DNA of 49,997 nt from a virus: positions 1 to 49,997 of IMG/VR virus record IMGVR_UViG_3300042886_000012; one strand, written 5' to 3'. This document shows, in pieces, positions 7,749 to 16,927 of this stretch. Numbering within the stretch: the stretch's first letter is position 1; the number at the start of each line of letters is the position of its first letter. Both the position numbers and the translations under genes were made by a program. The notes beneath the pieces were generated by a model. That model saw nothing but the letters and a program-made list of their open reading frames with translations, made no database searches and was not told the DNA's origin.

Positions 7749-8999
7749 ATGACTGAGAATCAAGATTTATTGTTCAAGTTAGAAGAGTTATTAAGCATGA
7801 AGAAAAGTAAAAAGTTCTATGCAGAGAGATTAGGAATAAGTGAAAATGAAGTGACTGAACTTCTAAAAGAACTTAGAGAGAAAGATGATTCACCACTTGA
7901 ACTATCTTCTAATTATAAAGAAGAATTACGTAAGGTGAATGTTGAGAAGGGTACAATAGAAAGCACTATCACTAGTGACTTTGATCCAAAGGATGATATT
8001 GAACTAGCAGCATTACACAAAATAAATTTAGACAAATACATCATTACCAACTACTGGTCTAAGATGTTACCAAGTGGGAAGTTTACATCTTCCATCTTTA
8101 GTAAGTTAATATCAGATGATGATATTATACGAAAAGATTTAACTGAAGATATAAGAAAAATCTTCTCAACAACAGAAAAGTTTTCTGGAAAAGTAAAATA
8201 TCGTGAATCTGATAAAGCATTATTTGTATATATAGCAGATGACCATACTGGGATTGATTTTAAAGACTCTTTATTTGGAAACCCATATACAGGAGATATA
8301 TATCATAATCGTTTAAAAGAACTAGCTAAACAGATTATATCATTAGATTATGTAATAGATACATTATTTATAGTTAATCTTGGAGATGAGCTAGATGGTT
8401 TTAATAAACAAACTACAAGAGGTGGACATGCATTAGAATCTTTATCAAACAAAGAACAGTTTAATATTTATACTTCTGCTAGAAAAATATTTTATGATAC
8501 AGTAATGACTTCTGGTCTTTTTCAAGAGGTTAATATAATAAACATAAATAATTCAAATCACTCAGGTAATGATTACTCATACATAGTGAATAAGGCATTG
8601 GAGTTTTATTTAGATGCTAGATACGATAATATAACAATTGTCAACCAAGATAAGTTTATAGACTCATATATATGGGGAGAACATAGTATTTTACTTACAC
8701 ATGGTAAAGATGAAAAATACATGAAGTTTGGATTTCCATTGAATCTAAATGAAAAAGTTGATCTATGGTTATTAGATTATTCTAAAAACTTAACAACTAA
8801 ATACATATCAACAGTTAAAGGTGACTTACATGCTTACTCAGTTAATGTAGGTAAATCAGGTAGATACATTAATGTACCATCTATATGTGGTGGATCTAAT
8901 TGGATAGAACATAATTATGGTTCTTCTAATGCAGGTGCATTATTAGAAATAGTTGATAAGATAGATAAAAATATAATATCAATACCTATCTGGTTTTAA
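7749..8999 (+). CDS. Calcineurin-like metallophosphoesterase with N-terminal HTH
   Basis: 416 aa. Residues 15-45 look like a helix-turn-helix (FYAERLGISENEVTELLKEL). From about residue 155 the phosphoesterase motifs appear in order: DDH (164-166), GDELD (212-216), NH (270-271, in place of GNHD), H318 (LTHGKD) and GDLHA (358-362). These would form the usual two-metal site for phosphodiester or phosphomonoester cleavage. Variants with this HTH-plus-phosphoesterase build are common in phages and are often labelled DNA repair exonuclease, but the substrate is not known. Its TAA stop overlaps the next ATG by one base, so translation is probably coupled with the HNH gene. The fold call is firm; the substrate is open. 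Confidence 0.85.
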   Translation: MTENQDLLFKLEELLSMKKSKKFYAERLGISENEVTELLKELREKDDSPLELSSNYKEELRKVNVEKGTIESTITSDFDPKDDIELAALHKINLDKYIITNYWSKMLPSGKFTSSIFSKLISDDDIIRKDLTEDIRKIFSTTEKFSGKVKYRESDKALFVYIADDHTGIDFKDSLFGNPYTGDIYHNRLKELAKQIISLDYVIDTLFIVNLGDELDGFNKQTTRGGHALESLSNKEQFNIYTSARKIFYDTVMTSGLFQEVNIININNSNHSGNDYSYIVNKALEFYLDARYDNITIVNQDKFIDSYIWGEHSILLTHGKDEKYMKFGFPLNLNEKVDLWLLDYSKNLTTKYISTVKGDLHAYSVNVGKSGRYINVPSICGGSNWIEHNYGSSNAGALLEIVDKIDKNIISIPIWF

Positions 9000-9526
9000 T
9001 GGAAAATAATAATCACAAAACATGTAAAACATGTAAGCAAGTATTACCTTTTTCAGATTATAGTAAAGAGCCTAGATCAAAAGATAAATTATTTTATAGT
9101 TGTAAAAAATGTAATAACATTTATAGACAAGAGTTAAGAGCAAATAGACCAAAAACAGAAGAGCAGTTAAAAATTCATAGAGAAAAAAATAAAATACACT
9201 ATGAACGCAATAAAGTAAAAAAGTCTATTTATTCTAAAAACCGTAGAAAAGATCATCCTGAAATATACAGAGACATAGCTTATAAATATAAATATGGAAT
9301 TTCAATAGATAATTATAAAAAATTATTAGTAGAACAAAATAATTGTTGTGCAATATGTAAAATATCTCAAGAAGATATTAATTATCATCTAGTAGTAGAT
9401 CATTGTCATATTTCTAATAATGTTAGAGGCTTATTATGTAGAAATTGTAATTTATCTTTAGGATATTTTAAAGATAATATACAAACTATTCAAAATTCTA
9501 TTATTTATTTAAAAAAATATAATTAA
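8999..9526 (+). CDS. HNH endonuclease, recombination endonuclease VII type
   Basis: 175 aa. The N-terminus has a CxxC zinc pair (CKTCKQVLPFSDY) followed by a second pair (CKKC). A Lys-rich helical segment follows. The nuclease core lies at about residues 105-160: CCAICK, then VVDHCH (D134, H135, H137), then GLLCRNCN, which is the endonuclease VII layout of zinc-holding CxxC pairs around the catalytic DHxH. The length is typical of free-standing phage endonuclease VII-like HNH proteins, many of which behave as homing enzymes. It is more AT-rich than the flanking genes by eye and sits between a phosphoesterase and a connector gene, which suggests later insertion. A DNA-maturation role like that of T4 gp49 is the alternative. 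Confidence 0.9.
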   Translation: MENNNHKTCKTCKQVLPFSDYSKEPRSKDKLFYSCKKCNNIYRQELRANRPKTEEQLKIHREKNKIHYERNKVKKSIYSKNRRKDHPEIYRDIAYKYKYGISIDNYKKLLVEQNNCCAICKISQEDINYHLVVDHCHISNNVRGLLCRNCNLSLGYFKDNIQTIQNSIIYLKKYN

Positions 9527-9527
9527 A

Positions 9528-10256
9528 ATGGCAACAGCAAGAAATTTAATATCAACAATAAGATCTTCTCATAAGTTATTATCAACAGATAGTTTACTAA
9601 CTGATAGAGGAATTCTTGCGGAAATTAAAATAGCAAGAAATCTTTTAGTTAAAAGAGAGTTAAATTTACGTAAATTATGGCAGACCGACAGTGTATTCAC
9701 AACAATTCCTTGTTTGGAAATGTGTGAGGTTTCTATATCTGAATGTTGTAACTATGTGGATCCTTGTTCTGTTGCAAGAACTACATTTAAACTCCCACGC
9801 ATATCTGAAGGAAACTATCAGTATGTTATACAGGGAGTTTATTCTATTAATGCAATGAGTGGAAAAGGAAGAAAGCTAAAAGAAATTACAGTTAATAGAT
9901 ATATCAATCTATTGAAACTTCCTGTAATTAAAAAAGAAGAATACTTCTGGATATCTAATGGATACTTATATGTAAGTAACCCACTTCTTAAAGCAATTAG
10001 ATTTGTAGCTTTATTTGAGGAAGATGTAACCAATGAAATAATGTATCCAGAATGTGGATGCGGAACTCCTGATTATACAAATGAGCAATTATGCATGAAC
10101 CCTTTAGATAAAGAGTTTCCTCTTCCTGGATACTTAGAACAACAAGTTTTAGAGTTAACATCTAAGAAACTTCTATCTACTTACTTCCAAATTAAAACAG
10201 ATATAACTCAAGAAGGAATAGATGGGCAAGCCCCAAACTCAAAATCAACTAATTAA
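9528..10256 (+). CDS. Virion connector/ring-like structural protein
   Basis: 242 aa, ATG one base after the HNH stop (AATTAAA leader). The N-terminal 60 residues are helical and basic. The middle is beta-rich with Cys residues (CLEMCEVSISECCNYVDPC and, later, PECGCGTP). Residues 200-225 are a helix (LEQQVLELTSKKLLSTYFQ) comparable to the end of the protein at 26-757. Its position just before two conserved phage proteins and the muzzle-like gene matches where crAss-like phages keep ring/adaptor proteins of the portal-tail junction. The TAA stop overlaps the next ATG (TAATG). The structural role is likely; the exact ring is not assigned. Confidence 0.65.
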   Translation: MATARNLISTIRSSHKLLSTDSLLTDRGILAEIKIARNLLVKRELNLRKLWQTDSVFTTIPCLEMCEVSISECCNYVDPCSVARTTFKLPRISEGNYQYVIQGVYSINAMSGKGRKLKEITVNRYINLLKLPVIKKEEYFWISNGYLYVSNPLLKAIRFVALFEEDVTNEIMYPECGCGTPDYTNEQLCMNPLDKEFPLPGYLEQQVLELTSKKLLSTYFQIKTDITQEGIDGQAPNSKSTN

Positions 10257-10735
10257 TGAGTAGAGTTAAAGTGGACTGGAGATCTTCTAGTAAAGATAAT
10301 TATAATTTATTTTGTAAAAATCATCCATCTATTAAACTTACATATGATGAATGGAGAAACATTCTATATACATATAATGAACTATTTAAAGAATACATAT
10401 TAGAGACTGGTGAAAAAGCAAGACTACCTTATGGTTTTGGAGAGTTCTCTATCAACAAGAAGAAAAGAAGAAAGATGAAAGGCATAGATGGGAAAGAGTT
10501 TATTAACTTACCTATCGACTGGCAAAAGACTAAAGAGAAAGGAAAGGTTATCTACAATTTCAACTATCATACAGAAGGATATTTCTTTGGATGGATGTGG
10601 TTTAAACAATCTGCACGTTTTAAGAATTCTGACCTTTGGTATTTCAAACCATCAAGACTCACCTCAAGACTATTATCACATTACTTAAAGACCAACGACA
10701 AGTATCAACACATTTACAACGAATGGAAAAAATAA
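10256..10735 (+). CDS. Conserved phage protein of the connector region, unknown function
   Basis: 159 aa, very basic (many Lys and Arg) and rich in Trp and Tyr. A recognisable core runs from LPYGFGEFSINKKK (about residues 58-72) through NLPIDWQKT to a Trp-rich segment (FGWMWFKQSARF), ending with SRLLSHYLKTN and YQHIYNEW. I recall this arrangement as a conserved single-domain protein beside tail-assembly genes in Bacteroidota phages; no function is known to me. The charge would suit nucleic-acid contact or packing in the portal channel. It is translationally coupled to the preceding gene by TAATG, and the next gene starts 6 nt after its stop. Confidence 0.7.
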   Translation: MSRVKVDWRSSSKDNYNLFCKNHPSIKLTYDEWRNILYTYNELFKEYILETGEKARLPYGFGEFSINKKKRRKMKGIDGKEFINLPIDWQKTKEKGKVIYNFNYHTEGYFFGWMWFKQSARFKNSDLWYFKPSRLTSRLLSHYLKTNDKYQHIYNEWKK

Positions 10736-10741
10736 TGAACT

Positions 10742-11701
10742 ATGTCATACTACTATAAATATGATTTCGTAAGTCCAGAACCTGTTTACTCAACTGTTAA
10801 AGAAGAGCTTAAAAGCTATTTCGATACTGGTGCAGTGGATGATCTTTTATTTCCTACCTATTTAGATAAAGCTCTAAAGAAGTTAGGAAGAACAACTTAT
10901 GTAATTACTGATGAGATTCTTTTTGTAGAAGACTTTCAAGCTAGACTTCCTGATAACTTTTATGCTGTTAGAGAAGCTTGGATGACTACAGAGGTGGCCA
11001 ACTACCCATATCAATCAGCAAACTCATTCTATTCACAAGCAGCTTCTGAAACAACAATACAAGTATCTCCTGTAACTTCTGGTGGTGTGCCTTGTACAAA
11101 TCTTGAATGCACAACAGGATGTCCTTCATGTATGCCAGTTCTTATACAAGCTGTATACAAAACAAACAACACTGTAGCTAGAGGATTTACTCATAACTAC
11201 TTACTTAAGCCTGGAAACATATCTGCAAGAAAGAACTGTGGTGTTGATTATACAAACAATTGGGACTTCAATACACAACCTATTCCTGTAAACAATTTCA
11301 CTCCTGGTTCTGCTAGTGTTGATTCATTTGATATTAGAGACAATAAGTTTGTAACTAATTTTAGAAACGGTGTTGTACATTTAATATTCTATGCTACAGA
11401 GTATGATGAAATAGGGAACCAATTGATTCCTGACAACTATCGTATCAGAGAGTATGTAGAAGCATTCCTTAAGTTTAAAGTGTTTGAAACTCTTACGAAC
11501 CAAACTGTTGATGAAACATTTAATCAGTTACAACAAAAACTGATGTATCATAAACAAGCCTATGAAGAAGCTTTCATCATGGCAATGATAGAAGTTAAGA
11601 AACAAACTGGTTGGGAAAAACAACGAAGAATCAAAAATGACTTAAATAGATTTAATATGTACGAACTTCCTACTAGTAGATATGGTAGAAGACGTAACTA
11701 A
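10742..11701 (+). CDS. Conserved crAss-like connector/tail-hub-type structural protein
   Basis: 319 aa. The N-terminus (YKYDFVSPEPVYSTVKEEL and YFDTGAVDDLLFPTY) is strongly reminiscent of a conserved virion protein of crAss-like phages. Next come beta-rich segments, a Cys cluster near residue 120 (CTNLECTTGCPSC), and a helical end rich in Gln and Arg from about residue 240. A mostly beta body with a basic helical tail fits ring/adaptor or tail-hub proteins joining portal and tail. It lies between the basic 159-aa protein and the muzzle-like protein. The choice between ring and hub cannot be made from sequence alone. Confidence 0.7.
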   Translation: MSYYYKYDFVSPEPVYSTVKEELKSYFDTGAVDDLLFPTYLDKALKKLGRTTYVITDEILFVEDFQARLPDNFYAVREAWMTTEVANYPYQSANSFYSQAASETTIQVSPVTSGGVPCTNLECTTGCPSCMPVLIQAVYKTNNTVARGFTHNYLLKPGNISARKNCGVDYTNNWDFNTQPIPVNNFTPGSASVDSFDIRDNKFVTNFRNGVVHLIFYATEYDEIGNQLIPDNYRIREYVEAFLKFKVFETLTNQTVDETFNQLQQKLMYHKQAYEEAFIMAMIEVKKQTGWEKQRRIKNDLNRFNMYELPTSRYGRRRN

Positions 11702-11714
11702 TTAAAATATCATT

Positions 11715-14700
11715 ATGGCTGAAGAACAATCACAAGGAAATATAAAACAAGAACTTAACAGTGCTAACATAGGGTTAAACCTAGATATCACATTAAATCA
11801 GATTAAACAGGGCACACTTACGTATGCCTTGAATGCTGCTTTAGAAAACTTTGACTCTTCTTCTGTCAACTATCAGAATGAACAAGGAAATGAACTATGT
11901 GTTACATTTCCTAAAGAATACGTATTAATAGGAACACATTTTATTAATGAACAAAGTAAACATATATTCTTTATCACCAATCCTAATACAGGAGATAGTG
12001 AGATAGGATATATGGATAACAATGATTGCATCTATCGTAAATTAGTTAATGCTCCATGTCTTAATTTTAATATTGATCATCCTATACACAAAGCTGTACA
12101 TAAAATAACAAATTGTACAACAGAGATATATTGGACAGATGGATTCAATCCTAGAAGATATTTAGATATCAATGATATTCCATATATATTAAAAAGTGGA
12201 TCTGCACTTTGTGATCCTAAATATACAGATGAATTAGATTGTAACCAATTAAAGCTACAACCTAATTTTAATATTCCAAACCTTGCTATTGCAGATGTTA
12301 CTACAGGAGGTTCTCTTCTTGCTGGTACATATCAGTTTGCAGCACAGTATTCTGATGCTGTAGGTAATCCTTTCACTTCTTATTATTCTATTACTAATCC
12401 TACGCCTATTGCTGATCCACAAATTGCAACAGTTAATTTTAACTATGTTGTAGGAAAGTCTATTGTTGTTGATGTAAGTAACTTAGATTCTTCTGGACAG
12501 TTTCAATATTTTAATCTAGCTGTTATTAAAACAGTGAATGCAATTACATCTGTAGAATTAATTGGAACATATTTTATAGATAATACATCTTTAAATATAA
12601 CTTACACAGGACAGATAAATGATAACATTCGTTTATCAATGAATGATATATTTGAGAAGTTTCCATATTATGATGTAGCAGAAGATTTAACAGCTGTACA
12701 GGATGTTCTTGTATGGGATGGACTTGTATCTATAGATAGAATTAATTATCAATCTATAGCTACGCAAATAAGTCTATTATGGGAAACGTATGCAATTCCT
12801 CCAAATGAAAACTATGCAGATGAATTAAATGCTACAAACCTTAGAGGATATCTCAGAGATGAAGTGTATGCATTTGAAATTGTATTCTTATTAAAGAATG
12901 GAAAACAAACAGATGGTTTTCATATTCCTGGTAGAACATTAACTATAGAAGAACAATCTCTTCCAAATATTCTTATTACCAATAATGATTTTATTGGTGA
13001 ACCAGAACCAGGTACAGATTATAGTCCTTATTGGAAAATATATAATACAGCAACTGTTATTGGTAATGCTACTGGTGATTCTATTGGTAATGCCACTCCA
13101 TATAAATATGGTAACTTTGCTTATTGGGAATCAACAGAAGAATATCCTTGTAATATAGATCTTTGGGGAGAACTAGCTAATCAACCAATTAGACATCATA
13201 AGTTTCCAGATGTATTAGTATCTCCTATCGCAAAACCAGTTATAGATTATGATCCTGCAACAGGTCTAGCTGTACAAAATAATTTTGTATATCCAATAGG
13301 AGTTAAAATAGATACAGCACAAGTTCAATCTTTAATACAATCATCATCATTAACAACAGATCAAAAAGCTGATATAGTAGGATACAAAATAGTAAGAGGA
13401 GATAGAGGTACAAATAAATCTATTGTAGCAAAAGGTATTCTTCGTAATGTAAATACATATGAAAGAGAAGGACAAAGTTTTTATTTTCCCAACTACCCAT
13501 ATAATGATCTTAATGCTGATCCATTTTTAAATGTAAATAATAATGCTTGGACTAATATATCAGAAGTTTGGCTGGTTACTTGTAATGCTTTAGATACAAC
13601 ATTAGGCTATGCAGAATATTCATATGGAGATCCCAATACAAATAAAACTAGAACAGAAAGAATAACATTAAATGAAACAAAAGAATTTTGTTCAACTAGT
13701 AGACCACAAACAACTGTAGGAACATGTACAATAGGTCCAGCTAATTATGATGTTTGGTTTGGAGATTCTTGTCCTGGAACAAAAGGAGGCAGAGTTAGAT
13801 GGTCAGATCCATTTACAAATGATAATTCTGTACATAAAGATTATTCACCTTGGTTAAATAATTATGCATGTTTGATTCCAGGAGGAAGTTGTGATACAGT
13901 ATATGGAAGAGTTAATGTTGGGGGTAACATGACTTCAGAATGTAATAATGTTTGGTTACAATTTTGTAACTGTAATATTGATACAACAGTTATACCTAGT
14001 ATACTACAAGATAAAAATATAATATTACCATTATCAGCAGGAGGAAGAAGATCAACTCTTAATTGTTCAGTACAAACTCCTTTACCCTTTACTTCTGATA
14101 AATATGGACAAATATTTAATTCTCCAGAAACTTCTTTTGGCCAACCTTTTTTAGGAGATATTCTTAAACTAGAAAATGTGATGTATGGTGCAGGTAAAGC
14201 ACATTTTGTACCAGTTAAAAGTAATGCTAAATATAGATTACTTACAAAAGAAGCACAAGAAGATGCATTAGCAAGTTCTAATAATATTGCATCAAATCCA
14301 TTTAATGCTACCGCAATGTTTACCGCATATCAAGCATATTTACAGATATATATAAATGGTATAACTAGAAAAAATTATGCTCAGTCTTATAACTCAACAG
14401 CTAGTTATGACTATAATGCAGAGATAACTAACAGTGGAAATAAACAAAGAGAATTAGATATTAAAAGATATTTAATTCCTGGTGTACAGAATGTAGGGGA
14501 TACATATAATATAAATAACTATCAAAGAGAATCTTCTGTGTATTTAAAAACAGATGATGTTAAAGCTGCATTACCTTTTCCTAATTCTGGTGTAGGGGTA
14601 ACAGATAAATCTAGATTTAATATAAGTGGTGGTAGTTCTTGTGCAACTCCTGCTCAAGAAAAAGAGATAAGTGTTGTTTCTTACTATGCTTCATTAAAAA

Positions 14701-16922
14701 ATACATTTGTAAATCAATGGGGGCAGATGTATTCTTATAATACAATTGATACAGGTTTTCAAAGAAATGTTACATCTAATACTACTGCTGTAATATTTGG
14801 AGGAGATACATTTATATCTAGATTTGCATTCAAAACTAAAATTCCTTTCTTTATAGATAATAGAGTTAATGCTCCAGATGACAGTGATGTATTCTATGAT
14901 GAGATTGGTAATATAGCCTATCCAAAATATTGGCACTCAGCCAGATCTGTATTAAGTAATTATACACCAACAGGTTCAACTGAGTTAATAAATATTGTTT
15001 CTTATAAAGCACATGAATTTGATTGCCCTAATGAACCATTACCTGCTACAGGTAGTAATAGAACATTCTACGATGGATATTTCTATTTGTTTGCATATGG
15101 TATTCCTAACTTCTATTGTGAGAGTTCTTATAATACAGACTTAAGACAAGCATTCAATAATAAAGAAGGAGACTTCTGGCCACATGTGTCATCAGGTATT
15201 CCTGATGATTGGGTACAAGAAGATTTTGTATCTATTGCTAATGATAACACATACACATATAATGTAACATTCTCTAAACAGAATAAAGAAAATACATTTA
15301 CGCATTTGCCAGCAGATTACAATGGAGCACCATGTTATACATACTATCCATTTAGAGCTGTGTATTCTGATAGTCAAAATACAGATGCTGATAACAGAGT
15401 GAATAGCTGGTTAACATATAGAGCTACATCTTATTATGATTTCCCTCAGAACTATGGAGCACTTATATCATTAGATGGTATTCAAAACAAAGCTGTACTT
15501 GCTAGGTTTGAAAACAAATCATTATTGTATGATAACTTATTAACTATTGATACAAGTAATCCACAAGCTGCTTACATGGGTAACCCATTAATGTTTAGAA
15601 AATCTCCTCCAATAGATTTTGCTGAAACAGATCTTGGATATGTGGGAAGTCAAAATAAAATGTTATTAAAGATTCCTCAAGGACAGATAACAGTTGATGC
15701 TAAAAGAGGACAAGTATTTCTTATACAAGGAACACAAGTAGAAGACTTATCTGCATTTGGTTCTGGAATGAATAGATTTTTTACAGACCATTTAGCTTTT
15801 GAAATTTTAAGATACTTTCCAAAGGTAGATGTAGATAATAATTTTAATGGTGTAGGATTACATGGTGTGTATGATAGTAAGTTTGATAGAGTTATACTTA
15901 CTAAGTTAGATTATATTCCATTGAGTATAGATATTCAATATGACACTACAACAAAAGATTTCTACATAGATGAACCACTAGGTAATGATGTTATATTTAA
16001 AAGAGTTGTAAGTTTAAAAGACTCAGATTACTTTTGTAATAAGTCTTGGACTCTTTCATTTAATGTAAATACTAAAAGCTGGGTATCCTTTCATAGTTAT
16101 ATTCCTAATTGGTATATAGCAGAAAACAATTTCTTCTATTCTGGTATAAATGGATGTTGTGATGAATTTGATTTTGTTGCAGGAGAATTAGTTCCTACAC
16201 CAAGCACTACAACAACAACAACTATTTTTGTACCAACAACTACTACTACATCAACAACTCAAGCACCTGTTGATTGTACATTAGAAGGAGAAGTAATATT
16301 AACTAATTGTGAATTAGAAGGAACAGGAGTAATCACTGTACCTCCTATTCCACCACCATGTCAAAGACCTATGGGATTACAAACATTTGCATTTATAACA
16401 GGATATGATATAATAGATCCTCCTTCAACTGTAGTATCTACAGCAAGTCAAACTGATGCTTGTGATGCTGTATCTTATATTAATTCAGTTGTTGATACAG
16501 GAGTAATTGATATAAATTATATACTAATACAATCATTAAGTATATCAATTGGACAAATAGTATATGATGGTACAACAGGTACAGATTGTACAGTGATTGC
16601 TACTGGTTGGTATTTTACAGATGAGACTGCTAGTTCAGGAAATGTATTTAATGTAGTAGATGGAATTATAATAGAGATAGTTAATTGTAACCCAACCACT
16701 ACAACTACTAGTACAACAGCATCCCTTTGTACATCATATACAGTAAGAAAATCAACTGTAGGTGCGGTTATAGTATCTTTTGTTGAATGTAATGGAGATC
16801 CAGGTGCTTTATTTGTAGGAGAACCATCTGGTGGTCCTAGTGAAGTAACCTTCTGTGCTACTGCAGGTAGTGTTGTATTTCCATCAGAAGTAACAGTAAC
16901 TAATAATGGAATTTGTCCTTAA
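11715..16922 (+). CDS. Tail stabilisation/muzzle-like protein with Thr-rich C-terminal insertions
   Basis: 1735 aa. The N-terminal region (LNLDITLNQIKQGTLTYALN, then NELCVTFP and IYWTDGFNPRRYLD near residue 145) is the pattern I associate with the P22 gp10-like stabilisation or muzzle protein of crAss-like phages. It is a large, beta-propeller-like protein closing the distal tail. The body is beta-rich with few helices. It reaches the motif FHSYIPNWYIAENNFFYSG at about residue 1459. Two Thr-rich linkers (coded at about 16195-16265 and 16694-16725) then separate two small beta domains to the end. In relatives I recall, the sequence continues after NNFFYSG into a WRH...YYG segment, which here lies in the next gene. 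The gene therefore looks interrupted or extended by an inserted linker/domain module. Confidence 0.8.
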   Translation: MAEEQSQGNIKQELNSANIGLNLDITLNQIKQGTLTYALNAALENFDSSSVNYQNEQGNELCVTFPKEYVLIGTHFINEQSKHIFFITNPNTGDSEIGYMDNNDCIYRKLVNAPCLNFNIDHPIHKAVHKITNCTTEIYWTDGFNPRRYLDINDIPYILKSGSALCDPKYTDELDCNQLKLQPNFNIPNLAIADVTTGGSLLAGTYQFAAQYSDAVGNPFTSYYSITNPTPIADPQIATVNFNYVVGKSIVVDVSNLDSSGQFQYFNLAVIKTVNAITSVELIGTYFIDNTSLNITYTGQINDNIRLSMNDIFEKFPYYDVAEDLTAVQDVLVWDGLVSIDRINYQSIATQISLLWETYAIPPNENYADELNATNLRGYLRDEVYAFEIVFLLKNGKQTDGFHIPGRTLTIEEQSLPNILITNNDFIGEPEPGTDYSPYWKIYNTATVIGNATGDSIGNATPYKYGNFAYWESTEEYPCNIDLWGELANQPIRHHKFPDVLVSPIAKPVIDYDPATGLAVQNNFVYPIGVKIDTAQVQSLIQSSSLTTDQKADIVGYKIVRGDRGTNKSIVAKGILRNVNTYEREGQSFYFPNYPYNDLNADPFLNVNNNAWTNISEVWLVTCNALDTTLGYAEYSYGDPNTNKTRTERITLNETKEFCSTSRPQTTVGTCTIGPANYDVWFGDSCPGTKGGRVRWSDPFTNDNSVHKDYSPWLNNYACLIPGGSCDTVYGRVNVGGNMTSECNNVWLQFCNCNIDTTVIPSILQDKNIILPLSAGGRRSTLNCSVQTPLPFTSDKYGQIFNSPETSFGQPFLGDILKLENVMYGAGKAHFVPVKSNAKYRLLTKEAQEDALASSNNIASNPFNATAMFTAYQAYLQIYINGITRKNYAQSYNSTASYDYNAEITNSGNKQRELDIKRYLIPGVQNVGDTYNINNYQRESSVYLKTDDVKAALPFPNSGVGVTDKSRFNISGGSSCATPAQEKEISVVSYYASLKNTFVNQWGQMYSYNTIDTGFQRNVTSNTTAVIFGGDTFISRFAFKTKIPFFIDNRVNAPDDSDVFYDEIGNIAYPKYWHSARSVLSNYTPTGSTELINIVSYKAHEFDCPNEPLPATGSNRTFYDGYFYLFAYGIPNFYCESSYNTDLRQAFNNKEGDFWPHVSSGIPDDWVQEDFVSIANDNTYTYNVTFSKQNKENTFTHLPADYNGAPCYTYYPFRAVYSDSQNTDADNRVNSWLTYRATSYYDFPQNYGALISLDGIQNKAVLARFENKSLLYDNLLTIDTSNPQAAYMGNPLMFRKSPPIDFAETDLGYVGSQNKMLLKIPQGQITVDAKRGQVFLIQGTQVEDLSAFGSGMNRFFTDHLAFEILRYFPKVDVDNNFNGVGLHGVYDSKFDRVILTKLDYIPLSIDIQYDTTTKDFYIDEPLGNDVIFKRVVSLKDSDYFCNKSWTLSFNVNTKSWVSFHSYIPNWYIAENNFFYSGINGCCDEFDFVAGELVPTPSTTTTTTIFVPTTTTTSTTQAPVDCTLEGEVILTNCELEGTGVITVPPIPPPCQRPMGLQTFAFITGYDIIDPPSTVVSTASQTDACDAVSYINSVVDTGVIDINYILIQSLSISIGQIVYDGTTGTDCTVIATGWYFTDETASSGNVFNVVDGIIIEIVNCNPTTTTTSTTASLCTSYTVRKSTVGAVIVSFVECNGDPGALFVGEPSGGPSEVTFCATAGSVVFPSEVTVTNNGICP

Positions 16923-16927
16923 ATAAT

